64,000 nt of DNA, taken from contig NZ_FTPS01000001.1 of the NCBI RefSeq assembly GCF_900156525.1, positions 2,046,001 to 2,110,000 on the forward strand. Direction: 5' to 3'. Positions within the stretch are counted from its first letter, which is position 1. Each line of letters begins with the position of its first letter. A program made the translations under genes and the position numbers. Under the pieces are notes generated by a model. It ran no database searches. It had not been told where the DNA came from and worked only from the letters and a program-made list of their open reading frames with translations. Shown here one piece after another: positions 53,261 to 62,639 of the stretch. Source of the DNA: Pontibaca methylaminivorans (lineage in GTDB: Bacteria; Pseudomonadota; Alphaproteobacteria; Rhodobacterales; Rhodobacteraceae).

Positions 53261-55105
53261 CTAGCGGAAGCTGGATTGCACCGCGCTCAGCGCGCGTTCG
53301 TTGATCTTGGGATTGGCCCGTGCGAGCGCATCCCGGGCGAGCGCCTCGAAAAGCGCATTGGCAAGCGCCTGGTCGAGTTCGCCGCCAAGCCGGTCGCGCA
53401 GCGCGGCAAGGTCGTCGGAGTCGGCCGGCGGCAGCACCTCGTCAAGCTGCACCACCGCCACCTTGCCGTTGCCCGCGATGACGCGCGTCTCGCCCGGTTC
53501 CATCGCGAACACCTCGCCCATGAAGTGATCGGGCACCGCCTCGAGATAGGCGCTGCGGGTCAGGCCGGTCTCGCTCTGCACGTCGAGATCGCTGTCGGAA
53601 AGCGGCGCGTCCTCGCCGAGCGTGGCAATGATCGCCTCGCCCTGTTCGCGCAGGGCCGTGAGGCGCAACTGCGCCTTCAGCGCCCCGGCCACGCGGGCGC
53701 GGGCGTCTTCAAAGGGTTCGGGACGGGGCGGCAGCACCTCTTCGAGTTCGATGGCGAAGATGCTGCCATCCTCGAGTTCGGCAATCTCGGGGTAGTCGTC
53801 GCTGCTGACCTCGGCCGCGGCGTCGCGGAACGCTTCGTAGCCGGCGACACCGTCGCTGCTCTGCCGGGTCCAGTCGATGGTGCCGATTTCCATGCCCGCA
53901 TCCTCGGCGAGTTCCTCGAGCGTCGCGCCGGCGGCGAGCATGTCGTCGATCTCGTGGGTGCGGGATTCGATCAGCCGCGCCGCCCGCGCCCGCACCAGTT
54001 CATCGCGCAACTCGCCTTGAACCTCGTCAAAGGGCACCTCATGTGCCTCGAGCCGGCCGTTCACGCGGTAGAGCGCCGGGCCGAGCGACGAGGGAAGCGG
54101 CCCCACCACATCGTTGATCTCGGCGTCAAAGACCGGCTGCGCGGCCTCGCCCAGATCCTCACGCGTCATATCCCCGAGATCGACATCCGCAAGGTCGAGT
54201 CCGCGCGATTGCACCAGCGATTCGAACGTGGTTCCGCCGGTTTCCAGCTGTGCCCTGGCCGATTTCGCCGCGCTTTCGTCGGGAAAGACCAGCCGCTCCA
54301 CAAGGCGGCGCTCCGGCTGGCGGAATTCCGATGCGCGCTCGTCATAAAGCCGGTGCAGCGCCTCCTCGTCCACGTCGATCTCGTCGCGCAGCATCAGCGG
54401 CGAGAGCAGCACATAGGTCAGCCGCTTGGTCTCGGGCAGCGAGAAATCCTCCTGATGCTCGTCATACCATGTCTTCAGGTCGGCGGCTTCGGGCTCGGGC
54501 AGGGGATCGACCAGATCGTCATCGCCGAGCGCGGCCCAGCTGAAGCTGCGCCGCTCGGCCAGGTAGCCGGTGATCGTCTCTCCCATCAGGGGCGGCATCC
54601 CGACCCCGGCGATGATCGCCGCCTGAAGCATGGTGCGGGCGCTTTCATTGCGCAGATCCTGTTCGAATTCGCTTTCGCGCAGGCCCGCCTGCTGCAGGGC
54701 AAAGCGATAGGCATCGCGGTCGAACCGGCCGTTCGATCCCTGGAATGCCTCGATGTTCATCACCTCGCGCCCGAGCGTCTCGTCACCGATGGAAATTCCC
54801 ATGCGGGTGGTTTCGTTGTCGATCGCGGCAAGGGTGACGAGCTGGCGCAGCACCTGCTGATCCAGCCCCATCTCGCGGACCCGGCTCATGGGCAGGGGGG
54901 TGCCGGTCCCCGCCTCGATGGCGCGGATCTCGCGCTGGAGTTCGCGGCTGTAGGCATCGACGCTTACGCTTTCGCCGCCGACACTTGCGACGGTGCGCGC
55001 CTGCCCGGTGATATTGGTCGCGCCAAAGCCTGCAAGGCCCAGCATCAGGAACCCCATCAGGATCCAGACCAGCGTCCGGGAAAAGGATTTGATACGCGCC
55101 GCCAT
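53261..55105 (-). CDS. PpiD-like peptidyl-prolyl isomerase / periplasmic folding protein
   Basis: A 614-residue SurA N-terminal/PpiD-like protein. A single N-terminal membrane anchor (LVWILMGFLMLGLAGFG, about 12-29) holds a periplasmic chaperone. It has SurA_N features (VASVGGESVSVDAYSRELQREI) and a parvulin-like rotamase region at about 240-360 (LADVDLGDMTREDLGEAAQPVF), followed by a second long helical part. It assists folding of outer-membrane proteins leaving the Sec channel. It is unusual only in being coupled to trpE, which may be a conserved rhodobacterial arrangement. Confidence 0.88.
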   Translation of the reverse strand: MAARIKSFSRTLVWILMGFLMLGLAGFGATNITGQARTVASVGGESVSVDAYSRELQREIRAIEAGTGTPLPMSRVREMGLDQQVLRQLVTLAAIDNETTRMGISIGDETLGREVMNIEAFQGSNGRFDRDAYRFALQQAGLRESEFEQDLRNESARTMLQAAIIAGVGMPPLMGETITGYLAERRSFSWAALGDDDLVDPLPEPEAADLKTWYDEHQEDFSLPETKRLTYVLLSPLMLRDEIDVDEEALHRLYDERASEFRQPERRLVERLVFPDESAAKSARAQLETGGTTFESLVQSRGLDLADVDLGDMTREDLGEAAQPVFDAEINDVVGPLPSSLGPALYRVNGRLEAHEVPFDEVQGELRDELVRARAARLIESRTHEIDDMLAAGATLEELAEDAGMEIGTIDWTRQSSDGVAGYEAFRDAAAEVSSDDYPEIAELEDGSIFAIELEEVLPPRPEPFEDARARVAGALKAQLRLTALREQGEAIIATLGEDAPLSDSDLDVQSETGLTRSAYLEAVPDHFMGEVFAMEPGETRVIAGNGKVAVVQLDEVLPPADSDDLAALRDRLGGELDQALANALFEALARDALARANPKINERALSAVQSSFR

Positions 55106-55207
55106 GGTGTCCTCCGCCAGAATGACCGGAAACTGCGGGTCTCGGGCCGCGCCCTGTCTATGTCGCGCCCGCGGTCACGGCAAGCGTGGCTTTGCGTCGA
55201 AAACGCC

Positions 55208-55723
55208 CTAGCGCGGATTGCGGAAGGGTTTGACGTATTGCAGCGCCATGTCCCAGGGAAAGAAGATCCACGTGTCCTGGCTGACCTCGGTCACGAAGGT
55301 ATCGACCGCGGCGCGCCCGGCGGGTTTCGCATAGACGGTGGCGAAATGCGCCCGGGGCCAGAGCCGGCGCACAAGGCCGAGCGTGCGGCCGCTGTCGACA
55401 AGGTCATCGACGACCAGGATGCAGCTGCCGTCCCGGACCAGATCCGCATCCGGGGCTTTCAGGAGCGTCGGCTGTGCCTGCGTCTGGTGGTCGTAGGACC
55501 GCACGCTGACCGTATCAATGGTGCGGATGCCGAGTTCGCGCGCGACGATCATTGCCGGCACGAGCCCGCCCCGCGTCACCGCGACCAACGCGCGCCAGCA
55601 CCCGTCATCCGGGCCCGTGCCGTCAAGGCGCCAGGCCAGCGCGCGCGAATCCCGGTGCAACTGGTCCCAGCTGACGTGGAAACCTTTTTCGTGCGGAAGG
55701 CGCCCGGCGTCGGAGCCGTTCAT
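55208..55723 (-). CDS. gpt: Xanthine phosphoribosyltransferase
   Basis: A purine salvage enzyme transferring the phosphoribosyl group of PRPP to xanthine or guanine. It is 171 residues. The PRPP loop is [15 protein letters not shown] near residue 100, the flexible-loop region is [21 protein letters not shown], and the C-terminal base-binding part is [11 protein letters not shown]. It lies 3 nt after fabI on the same strand, so the pair is co-transcribed. Confidence 0.94.
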   Translation of the reverse strand: MNGSDAGRLPHEKGFHVSWDQLHRDSRALAWRLDGTGPDDGCWRALVAVTRGGLVPAMIVARELGIRTIDTVSVRSYDHQTQAQPTLLKAPDADLVRDGSCILVVDDLVDSGRTLGLVRRLWPRAHFATVYAKPAGRAAVDTFVTEVSQDTWIFFPWDMALQYVKPFRNPR

Positions 55724-55726
55724 CGC

Positions 55727-56533
55727 CTATCCCCTGGTGATGTCGGGGGCATCCACCGCCTTCATGCCGACCACGTGATAGCCCGCATCCACATGCAGAA
55801 CCTCGCCCGTGGTGCCGGCACCCAGATCCGACAGCAGATAGAGCGCGGCATTGCCCACGTCCTCGATCGAGACGTTGCGGCGCAGCGGAGAGTTGTGCTC
55901 GTTCCATTTCATGATGTAGCGGAAATCGCCGATGCCGCTGGCGGCAAGCGTCTTGATCGGGCCGGCGCTAATCGCGTTCACGCGGATGTTGTCGCGGCCC
56001 AGATCCTCGGCCATGTAGCGCACGCTTGCCTCGAGCGCGGCCTTGGCCACACCCATGACGTTGTAATGGGGCATGACGCGTTCGGCGCCGTAATAGGTCA
56101 TGGTGAGGGCAGAGCCGCCCTGCGTCATCATCCGCGAGGCCCGCTGCATCACGGCGGTAAAGGAATAGACCGAAATATCCATCGACATGGCGAAATTCGC
56201 CCGGCTCGTGTCGATGTAGCGGCCGCGCAGTTCGTTCTTGTCGGAAAACCCGATGGCATGAACCAGGAAGTCGAGCGTTCCCCATTCCTGTTTCAGGCTT
56301 GCGAACAATGCCTCGACGGAGTCCTCGTCGCTCACGTCGCAGGGCAGGACGATCCGGCTGCCAAGCTGCGCCGCCAGCGGATCGACCCGTTTCTTGAGCG
56401 CGTCGCCCTGATAGGAAAAGGCGAGTTCGGCCCCGGCGTCGGACAGCGCGCGGGCTATCCCCCAGGCGATGGATTTATCGTTGGCCAGCCCCATGATCAG
56501 GCCGCGCTTCCCCACCATCAGCTGATTGGGCAT
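55727..56533 (-). CDS. fabI: Enoyl-[acyl-carrier-protein] reductase (NADH)
   Basis: Reduces enoyl-ACP in the final step of each fatty-acid elongation cycle. It is 268 residues of the FabI SDR type: cofactor region GLIMGLANDKSIAWGIA, VHAIGFSDKNELRG and the catalytic Tyr-x6-Lys in YNVMGVAKAALEA. RVNAISAGPIKTLAASGI follows. The start MPNQLMVGKRG at 56533 is chosen because it matches relatives and has GGAG seven bases upstream; in-frame starts at 56548 and 56587 are possible. It is divergent from pdxH. FabI is the target of triclosan and isoniazid-like inhibitors in other bacteria. Confidence 0.95.
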   Translation of the reverse strand: MPNQLMVGKRGLIMGLANDKSIAWGIARALSDAGAELAFSYQGDALKKRVDPLAAQLGSRIVLPCDVSDEDSVEALFASLKQEWGTLDFLVHAIGFSDKNELRGRYIDTSRANFAMSMDISVYSFTAVMQRASRMMTQGGSALTMTYYGAERVMPHYNVMGVAKAALEASVRYMAEDLGRDNIRVNAISAGPIKTLAASGIGDFRYIMKWNEHNSPLRRNVSIEDVGNAALYLLSDLGAGTTGEVLHVDAGYHVVGMKAVDAPDITRG

Positions 56534-56667
56534 CTGCACACTCCGCATGTTTTCCTGCACGGAGATGTCCTTTAGGCGATTGCCCATGCGGCATCAAGAG
56601 CACGGTCTTGCCGCCTGCCGGCGCTTTGCCTAGCGTAAGCGGACAACGGGCATGAGGGAGCCGGAAA

Positions 56668-57273
56668 ATGAGCGATCGCAGCGGGATCTTTGCTGGCGAT
56701 GATCCGTTCGCAATTGCGCGGGACTGGCTGGAAGAGGCGCGGAAAAGCGAGCCCAACGATCCGGACGCGATTGCGCTTGCCACCGTGGACGAGGCCGGAT
56801 TGCCCAATGCCCGCATGGTTCTGCTGAAGGCGATCGAAGCCGAAGCCTTTGTCTTTTATACAAATTACGGCAGCACCAAGGCGCGCGAGCTTGACCTGGG
56901 CGGCAAGGCCGCCTTCGTGATGCACTGGAAATCCCTGCGCCGGCAGATTCGGGTGCGCGGGCTCGTTACGCGCGAAGAGGGCGAGGCGGCGGACCGCTAT
57001 TTCGCCTCGCGTTCGCTCAAAAGCCGGCTCGGCGCCTGGGCCTCGCGCCAGAGCCAGCCGCTCGCGAACCGGGCCACGCTGATGGGAGAGGTGGCGCGCA
57101 TCACCGCACGGCTGGGCGTGAATCCGCCGCGGCCGCATTTCTGGGGTGGCTACCGGCTGGTTCCGCTCGAGATGGAGTTCTGGGCCGACGGTCCGTTCCG
57201 CCTGCACGACCGTTTTGTCTGGAAGCGGCCGAATCCCGACAGGGAGTGGTGCATCAGGCGGCTGAGCCCCTGA
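56668..57273 (+). CDS. pdxH: Pyridoxamine 5'-phosphate oxidase
   Basis: An FMN-dependent enzyme that makes pyridoxal 5'-phosphate from the pyridoxine or pyridoxamine phosphates. It is 201 residues with family blocks [64 protein letters not shown] and the C-terminal [11 protein letters not shown]...WCIRRLSP. The ATG is preceded by a GGAG-like site (GGGAGCCGGAAA). Confidence 0.97.
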   Translation: MSDRSGIFAGDDPFAIARDWLEEARKSEPNDPDAIALATVDEAGLPNARMVLLKAIEAEAFVFYTNYGSTKARELDLGGKAAFVMHWKSLRRQIRVRGLVTREEGEAADRYFASRSLKSRLGAWASRQSQPLANRATLMGEVARITARLGVNPPRPHFWGGYRLVPLEMEFWADGPFRLHDRFVWKRPNPDREWCIRRLSP

Positions 57274-57393
57274 TGCACTTGCAAGCTGTATTGTACATTA
57301 TTGTTCTCCAATGAGTTAATGTGCTTGAAATTTGTGCAGAAAGTTGCGCAATTCGTCGCCGCGGGTGATTCATCCGATGGAACTGGGCAGAAA

Positions 57394-57954
57394 ATGGCTG
57401 ATGAGCAAGATTTAATTCACGTTCGCGGGATCGTGAAGTGGTTTGATCCATCCAAGGGGTATGGTTTCATCGTCGCCGAGGCGGGCAGCGGCCTTCTCCC
57501 CGAGGATATCCTGCTTCATGTCAGCGTGCTGCGGAACTTCGGCCAGAGTTCGATCGCCGACAGCTCCCGTATCGAGATCGAGGCAAGCCGGACGGATCGC
57601 GGCATCCAGGCGGTGCGGGTGCTGTCCATTACGCCCCCGGCCCGCGACGAGACGCCGGCCCTTTCGGATTTCGCCGATATGGATCAGGACGAGATCCGTG
57701 CCGCGCCGCTGGAGCCTGCCCGGGTCAAATGGTTCGACAAGTCCAAGGGCTTCGGCTTTGCCAATGTGTTCGGCAGCCAGGAAGACATCTTCGTTCACAT
57801 CGAAGTGCTGCGCCGGTCCGGCCTTGCCGACCTGCTGCCGGGCGAGGCGATCAGCCTGCGTGTGGTCGAGGGCCGGCGCGGGCGTATGGCGGCCGAGGTG
57901 GTCACATGGGAAGCCGCCGCACAGACCATCGAAAGCGGGCAGAACGACGGTTGA
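57394..57954 (+). CDS. Cold-shock protein with two cold-shock domains
   Basis: A 186-residue RNA/DNA-binding protein with two cold-shock domains. The first (about 8-75) has [18 protein letters not shown] and ILLHVSVLR. The second (about 105-170) has [18 protein letters not shown] and [12 protein letters not shown]. Each has RNP1- and RNP2-like motifs. This double-CSD layout is common in alphaproteobacteria (Caulobacter CspC/D-like). The 120-nt leader (57274-57393) is strikingly AT-rich compared with its surroundings, as expected for a structured cold-shock 5' UTR. The start at 57394 is chosen over an earlier in-frame ATG in that leader. Confidence 0.92.
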   Translation: MADEQDLIHVRGIVKWFDPSKGYGFIVAEAGSGLLPEDILLHVSVLRNFGQSSIADSSRIEIEASRTDRGIQAVRVLSITPPARDETPALSDFADMDQDEIRAAPLEPARVKWFDKSKGFGFANVFGSQEDIFVHIEVLRRSGLADLLPGEAISLRVVEGRRGRMAAEVVTWEAAAQTIESGQNDG

Positions 57955-58478
57955 AGCTGCGCCGTCCCCTGTTCCGCCTTCTGTCTGTTATCAGTGCGGC
58001 CATCATTGCGCCCGTCCTTGCCGCCGCCGTTGCCGCGCCGCTCGCCGCCCAGTGCAGCCCGGAGGAGGTCACCCTGCGCGGCGACTGGGGCGAGGTGCGC
58101 CTGGCGGTGGAGCTCGCCGATACACCGCAATCGCGCAACCGCGGCCTGATGCACCGCGAGACCCTGCCGGCCCGGGCCGGGATGCTGTTCCTCTATGACG
58201 AGCCGCAGCCGGTCAGTTTCTGGATGAAGGACACGCTCATTCCGCTCGACATCCTGTTCGCGGACCGCAGCGGGCGGATCACCCGTGTGCATCACAAGGC
58301 CATACCGGGCGACCTGACCCCGATTCCGGGCGGAGACGCGGTTTTCGCGGTGCTCGAGATCAATGGCGGGCTGGCGCGGGCCTGGGGAATCGGACCCGGC
58401 AGCGAGATGCGCCATCCGGCCTTTGCCGGTGGTCCGCCCGCCTGGCCCTGCGCGCCCGCGCCCGCGTCGGCAAGGTGA
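57951..58478 (+). CDS. DUF192 family exported protein
   Basis: A 175-residue DUF192 protein with a signal peptide (about 8-30, [24 protein letters not shown]). The domain shows the family core [36 protein letters not shown] and a C-terminal [14 protein letters not shown]. Function is unknown; the fold is a small beta-barrel. The only sensible start is TTG at 57951, overlapping the cold-shock stop (TTGA), so it is probably translationally coupled to that gene. Confidence 0.82.
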   Translation: MKLRRPLFRLLSVISAAIIAPVLAAAVAAPLAAQCSPEEVTLRGDWGEVRLAVELADTPQSRNRGLMHRETLPARAGMLFLYDEPQPVSFWMKDTLIPLDILFADRSGRITRVHHKAIPGDLTPIPGGDAVFAVLEINGGLARAWGIGPGSEMRHPAFAGGPPAWPCAPAPASAR

Positions 58479-58590
58479 CGGCACGCCGGACCCGCATCGC
58501 CGCCGCGGGCCTCTTGTCGCCGGAAAATCGCCGGGCCGGCGCGGCAGGACTTTCCAAGCGCGGACAGGGCGGCTAGAGATGGCCCCGGTC

Positions 58591-58667
58591 CGGGGCGTGG
58601 CGCAGTCTGGTAGCGCACCTGTTTTGGGTACAGGGGGTCGTGAGTTCGAATCTCGCCGCCCCGACCA
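58591..58667 (+). tRNA. tRNA-Pro (anticodon TGG)
   Basis: A complete 77-nt cloverleaf. The acceptor stem is CGGGGCG (58591-58597) with CGCCCCG (58657-58663), discriminator A, and encoded CCA (58665-58667). The anticodon arm CCTGT-TTTGGGT-ACAGG places TGG at positions 34-36. The T arm has GTTCGAATC. The D arm has GCAGTCTGGTAGCGC. Confidence 0.97.
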
Positions 58668-58779
58668 AGCCGTTTTCTGACGATAGCCGGGGCATCCGTC
58701 CGTCCGGGTCACGATCTGCCCTCTGGGTGCCGCCGCGTCCGGGCCCGGTCGGCCAAAGGTCGGCCTTGGCCTTTTGCGG

Positions 58780-59565
58780 CTATAGCAGGTCGAGAACGCG
58801 TTCGCTCATGTGCCCTGCCACCTGCCGGGCCGCATCGCCCCGATCGCTCCAGTCGTCCGTAACCTCGCCGCGATAGCCCGCCCGCGCGTGGTCCAGCGTC
58901 GCTGCATACGGCGCGGAGAGGCGGGGAACGGCCCACCGGGCGGCGGCATCCTTGGTGACGAACTGTCCCGTGCTCGCCGTGTGCCACATCCGGGCCAGCG
59001 TGAGCAGCACGTTCCGCTCGTCTGCGTGCAATCCATCCAGCAGGGCGGGCAGCGCATCGCGCATGGCCCGGCGAATCCGCTCCGGCGGAACTTGCGGCAG
59101 CAGCTTGTCCGCTGGTGGTCCAAGCAGGGCAACGGCCTCTTCGCGGGCCTGTGCGATCAACAGCGAATACTCGGGATCGCGCCCGGGCATCGGGCTCCCG
59201 CCCGCCTCGAAGGCCTCCCGCAACCACTCGCCATAGACGAACTCGGCCCGCGCCGGATAGTCGTCAGCGGCAAGGTCAGGGCGGCGGAATATCAGGACCT
59301 CAAGGCAGCGCGGGGCACCGGCAACGGGCGGATGGCGGCCGGACAGGCGCAGCAGGTCCAACAACAGGTGACGGCGCTGGCTTGCGGTCAATTCGGAGTC
59401 GACCACGGCAAGGAAGTCGATATCGCTTTGCGGCCGGAGCCCGCCGGTCACGGCGGAGCCATGCAGATATACACCGAGCAGCGCATCGCCGAGATGACGG
59501 CGCAAGAGATCCGGAACCGTCCGCACCTGGTCCGTTCGAAGGGGCATTTCGGGTGTCTGCTGCAT
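58780..59565 (-). CDS. AadA-like aminoglycoside nucleotidyltransferase
   Basis: A 261-residue protein of the ANT(3'')/AadA family (nucleotidyltransferase plus DUF4111-type helical domain). The catalytic motif is YLHGSAVTGGLRPQSDIDFLAVV near residue 33, with the paired aspartates, and a third acidic residue in CLEVLIFRRPD. The C-terminal alpha-helical domain has LTLARMWHTASTGQFVTKDAAARWA, a typical AadA segment. Family members adenylylate streptomycin and/or spectinomycin. Chromosomal homologues may have another role. It is not part of an integron here (no attC or integrase) and lies 112 nt after tRNA-Pro on the opposite strand. Confidence 0.88.
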   Translation of the reverse strand: MQQTPEMPLRTDQVRTVPDLLRRHLGDALLGVYLHGSAVTGGLRPQSDIDFLAVVDSELTASQRRHLLLDLLRLSGRHPPVAGAPRCLEVLIFRRPDLAADDYPARAEFVYGEWLREAFEAGGSPMPGRDPEYSLLIAQAREEAVALLGPPADKLLPQVPPERIRRAMRDALPALLDGLHADERNVLLTLARMWHTASTGQFVTKDAAARWAVPRLSAPYAATLDHARAGYRGEVTDDWSDRGDAARQVAGHMSERVLDLL

Positions 59566-59935
59566 GATGGTCTTTTAACCGGCATGGCGCGTCATCGAAA
59601 GCTCGACAAGGGGCGTCGGTGCCGGCCCGAAGCCGACCCCATCTGATTGCAGGGGTCGGCAAGGGGTCGGCAGTGGCCGAAAGGATCCTGCCGGTTCTTC
59701 CGCCGCCCTTGCATCCTGCGGCGTCCTGTCACGCGGGCGGGCGCAGGAGAAGCGGCTTTTCCCTTGCCTTTTCATGCCTGTGCCGCTGATGTTGGGCGCA
59801 GCCTGCCCGGATGCGAGGGCGATCCCGCCCTGCGGCGCCGCCGGGGCGGAGCCGGTTCCGCCGGTGGGTGGGGCGGCGAGACGAGACATGCAGCCAGCGG
59901 CCCCCCGTGTCGCAAGCCAGCGAGCGGCGAATGCC
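59566..59935. repeat. Intergenic region with an 11-bp tandem duplication
   Basis: The 370 nt between the AadA-like and metal-ATPase genes contain two adjacent copies of AGGGGTCGGCA (59651-59672). I see no convincing gene; the metal-ATPase frame can be extended to 59774, but that stretch has no membrane or metal-site features. The divergent promoters of both genes should be here. Confidence 0.45.
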
Positions 59936-61912
59936 ATGAAATCCTTCTCCCGATCCGATCTTTCCCTTGCCCTGTCGATCCTCGCGGGGCTTGGCCTTGC
60001 CCTCGCCGCTGCGGGGCTCTGGCTGCCGGTGCCGGGCCCTGCCGGCTGGCTGGCCGGGGCGGGGCTCGTCATCGTCTACCTTGCCGGCGGGCTGCCGGCC
60101 GGTTGGCGCGCGCTCGGCGAATTGTGGCAGCGCCGGGTGCTCGACATCGACCTGCTGATGGTGGTTGCGGCCATCGCCGCGGCACTGGTCGGCGCGCCGT
60201 TCGAGGGCGCGGTGCTCCTGGTGCTGTTCAGCGCCGCCGGTGCGCTCGAGGACCGCGCGCTCGGCCGTGCCCGGCGCGCGATCGAGGCGCTGATGAGCCT
60301 GCGGCCCGAGACCGCGCTGCGCCGCAGCGGCGATGGCGGGGTGCGCGAAATCCCGGCGGCGGACCTTGTGCCGGGCGATGTGGTGATTCTGCGCCCCGGC
60401 GCGCGCGTGCCGGCCGACGGCACCGTGAGACAGGGGAGCGGCGGCATCGACGAGGCCAATATCACCGGCGAATCCATGCCGGTGAGCAAAGCGCCGGGAG
60501 ACGCGGTTTTCGAGGGCACCGTGAACCTTGACGGCGTGCTCGATGTCACCGTCACCCGCGCCCTGAGCGACAGCACCATCGCCCGCATGATCCGGCTGGT
60601 GACCGAGGCCCAGGCCGCCCGCGCGCCCTCGGAGCGCTTCAGCGACTGGTTCGGGCAGCGCTATACCATCGCGGTGATGCTGGGGGCGGTGCTCGCCTTT
60701 GCCGGATTCTGCTGGGCCGGCCATGACTGGCATGGTGCGCTCTACAAGGCGGCGACGCTTCTTGTGGCGGCGAGCCCCTGCGCCATCGTGATTTCGGTGC
60801 CGGCGGCGATCCTCTCGGCGCTCTCGGCGGCGGCCCGCGGCGGCGTGCTGTTCAAGGGCGGTGGTGCGCTCGAAACACTGGCAAGAGCCGAGACATTCGC
60901 CTTCGACAAGACCGGCACGCTGACCACGGGCCGCGCGCGCATAACCGGAATCGCAAGCCTCGACGGGGACGAGGCCGGGTTTCTTGCGCTGCTCGGCGGT
61001 ATCGAGGCCCAGTCCGAACACCATATCGCCGCCGCGATCCGCCGCGAGATCGAGGAACGCGGCCTGCAGCCGGTCCCGGTGGAGGACGTGACCGCGTTTC
61101 CCGGCAAGGGGCTGACCGGGCGGGACGGAATTGGCGCGCTCTGGGCCGGGAACGCGGCCTTTGCCAGCGACATGGGGGCGAAGGCCGATGATGCGCGCTT
61201 CCGGCCCCTGACCGACGCTGCCGGAACGGTGGTCTTTCTGGGTCGGGGGGCGCGCATTCTCGGTGCGGTCAGCCTTGCGGACGAGCCGCGCGGCAGCGCG
61301 GTTGCGGCGCTGGCAGCCCTGCGGCAAAGCGGTGTGCGCCGCATCGTCATGATGACCGGCGACCGCCGCGCGGTCGCGCTGCGGATCGGTGCCGCGCTCG
61401 GGTTCAGGGCGCCGGCGATCCATGCCGACATGCTGCCCCAGGACAAGGTGGATGCCGTGGCCGCGCTCGGCGCGCAGGGCCATGTCGCCTTTGTCGGCGA
61501 CGGGGTCAACGATGCGGCCGCGCTGGCCCGGGCCGACATCGGCATCGCCATGGGCGCCGGCGGGTCCGAGGTGGCGGTGCAGGCCGCCGACGTGGCGCTG
61601 CTTTCCGAGGATCTGGAGCGTCTCGCCCATGCCCATCGCCTTGCGCGGCGCACGGCGCGGATCATTCGCCAGAATCTCGCGCTCGCGATCGGTGCCATGG
61701 TGGTGCTGGTCACCGGCGGGCTGTTCTTCGACCTGCCGCTGCCCCTCGCGGTGATCGGCCACGAAGGCGGCACCGTGCTGGTGGTGCTGAACGGGCTGCG
61801 CCTGCTGCGCGACCCGATCCGCGAGCCGGGCCGCGCCGCCCCGGCGCAGCCGCCATGCGCGCCCGAAGCGCCCGCGCCACCCGCCCTGCCGTCCGCGGCG
61901 CCGCGCGGTTAG
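59936..61912 (+). CDS. P1B-4-type heavy-metal P-type ATPase
   Basis: A 658-residue inner-membrane metal pump. Membrane helices begin at residue 10, with no N-terminal metal-binding domain. Functional motifs: actuator TGES at 177-180, transmembrane SPC at 280-282 (ASPCAIVIS), phosphorylated Asp324 in DKTGTLTTG, a substituted HP motif reading SEHH (360-363), hinge GDGVNDAAAL (521-530), and HEGGT (609-613) in the last helices. SPC with HEGxx and no metal-binding domain indicates the P1B-4 subgroup (CoaT/PfeT/CtpD-like), which exports Co2+ or Fe2+ rather than Cu+. A short Ala/Pro-rich tail follows. The start Met at 59936 avoids an odd, low-complexity extension. Confidence 0.9.
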   Translation: MKSFSRSDLSLALSILAGLGLALAAAGLWLPVPGPAGWLAGAGLVIVYLAGGLPAGWRALGELWQRRVLDIDLLMVVAAIAAALVGAPFEGAVLLVLFSAAGALEDRALGRARRAIEALMSLRPETALRRSGDGGVREIPAADLVPGDVVILRPGARVPADGTVRQGSGGIDEANITGESMPVSKAPGDAVFEGTVNLDGVLDVTVTRALSDSTIARMIRLVTEAQAARAPSERFSDWFGQRYTIAVMLGAVLAFAGFCWAGHDWHGALYKAATLLVAASPCAIVISVPAAILSALSAAARGGVLFKGGGALETLARAETFAFDKTGTLTTGRARITGIASLDGDEAGFLALLGGIEAQSEHHIAAAIRREIEERGLQPVPVEDVTAFPGKGLTGRDGIGALWAGNAAFASDMGAKADDARFRPLTDAAGTVVFLGRGARILGAVSLADEPRGSAVAALAALRQSGVRRIVMMTGDRRAVALRIGAALGFRAPAIHADMLPQDKVDAVAALGAQGHVAFVGDGVNDAAALARADIGIAMGAGGSEVAVQAADVALLSEDLERLAHAHRLARRTARIIRQNLALAIGAMVVLVTGGLFFDLPLPLAVIGHEGGTVLVVLNGLRLLRDPIREPGRAAPAQPPCAPEAPAPPALPSAAPRG

Positions 61913-61961
61913 GGCCGCCGCGCCGAAAACCGGCGCCGCACGCAGGCCGCACCGATCACCG

Positions 61962-62639
61962 TCAGGGCCTTGGCAGCATGAGCGCCCGCGAAAGGGCACA
62001 ATCGCGCGCCACATCCCTGCCGCAGGCGCGCGGCTCCAGTTCGCGCGTGAGGCAAAGGCGGACCTCGGCGATCAGGTCGCCGCGGCAGGTGACGCTCAGC
62101 ATGTCGGCGGTGATGCCGGGATTGGCCTTGAGGAACGCCTCTTCCACGACCGAGGCGGGCAGGCGCACGGGCTTGCGCAACTGGTCAAAGACCGGCGGCA
62201 GCGTGATTGCGTCATGGGCGGCCCGGGAACGGGCGAAATACTCTGCCGCCGACAGGCCGCTGCAACTGCCGTGTTTGCGCCATTGATGCCAGGCAAGCCC
62301 GGCGCTGCCCATGATGTCGGCCATGGCGGCGGTCATGCGGCGCGGGGGCGGGCGCTCGGCGCTTTGGCACCAGGCCGGATAGCCGCGCTCGTGCTGGGGC
62401 CAGAGCCCGTGCAGGATCCAGCCGTGTTCGCGGTCGCATTGGTCGGCCCCCCTTGCCTCGCTCTCGGCCGCGCACCAGTTCGGTGACCAGGAAAGCGCCA
62501 GAATGTAGTAATCGAAAGCCCCGGCCCGGTCGTTTCCGGCGGCGGTCGGGGCGGAAAGCGCAAGCGAAAGGAACAGCGCCGCCGCGATTCGCCGGATTGA
62601 GGTCTTTCCATGGCGCCTCGGCGCCCGTATATATGCCAT
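61962..62639 (-). CDS. Secreted ribonuclease T2 family protein
   Basis: A 225-residue exported RNase T2 enzyme that cleaves RNA non-specifically in the periplasm or outside the cell. A signal peptide (about 15-37, RRIAAALFLSLALSAPTAAG) precedes the domain with YYILALSWSPNWC. Active-site block CAS I is GWILHGLWPQ and CAS II is WRKHGSCSG with catalytic histidines. Cysteines positioned for disulfides (Cys in NWCAAES, DQCDRE, GSCSG) fit export. It is convergent with the metal ATPase (49 nt between stops). Confidence 0.94.
   Translation of the reverse strand: MAYIRAPRRHGKTSIRRIAAALFLSLALSAPTAAGNDRAGAFDYYILALSWSPNWCAAESEARGADQCDREHGWILHGLWPQHERGYPAWCQSAERPPPRRMTAAMADIMGSAGLAWHQWRKHGSCSGLSAAEYFARSRAAHDAITLPPVFDQLRKPVRLPASVVEEAFLKANPGITADMLSVTCRGDLIAEVRLCLTRELEPRACGRDVARDCALSRALMLPRP

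Noticed and set aside
53276-56575. About 1100-codon plus-strand open frame opposite ppiD, gpt and fabI
   Set aside because: It spans three well-supported genes and their gaps on the other strand and shows no domain signature.
59729-62014. 761-codon minus-strand open frame opposite the metal ATPase
   Set aside because: Shadow of the ATPase, which carries every P1B motif; the antisense product is His/Arg/Gly-rich and featureless.
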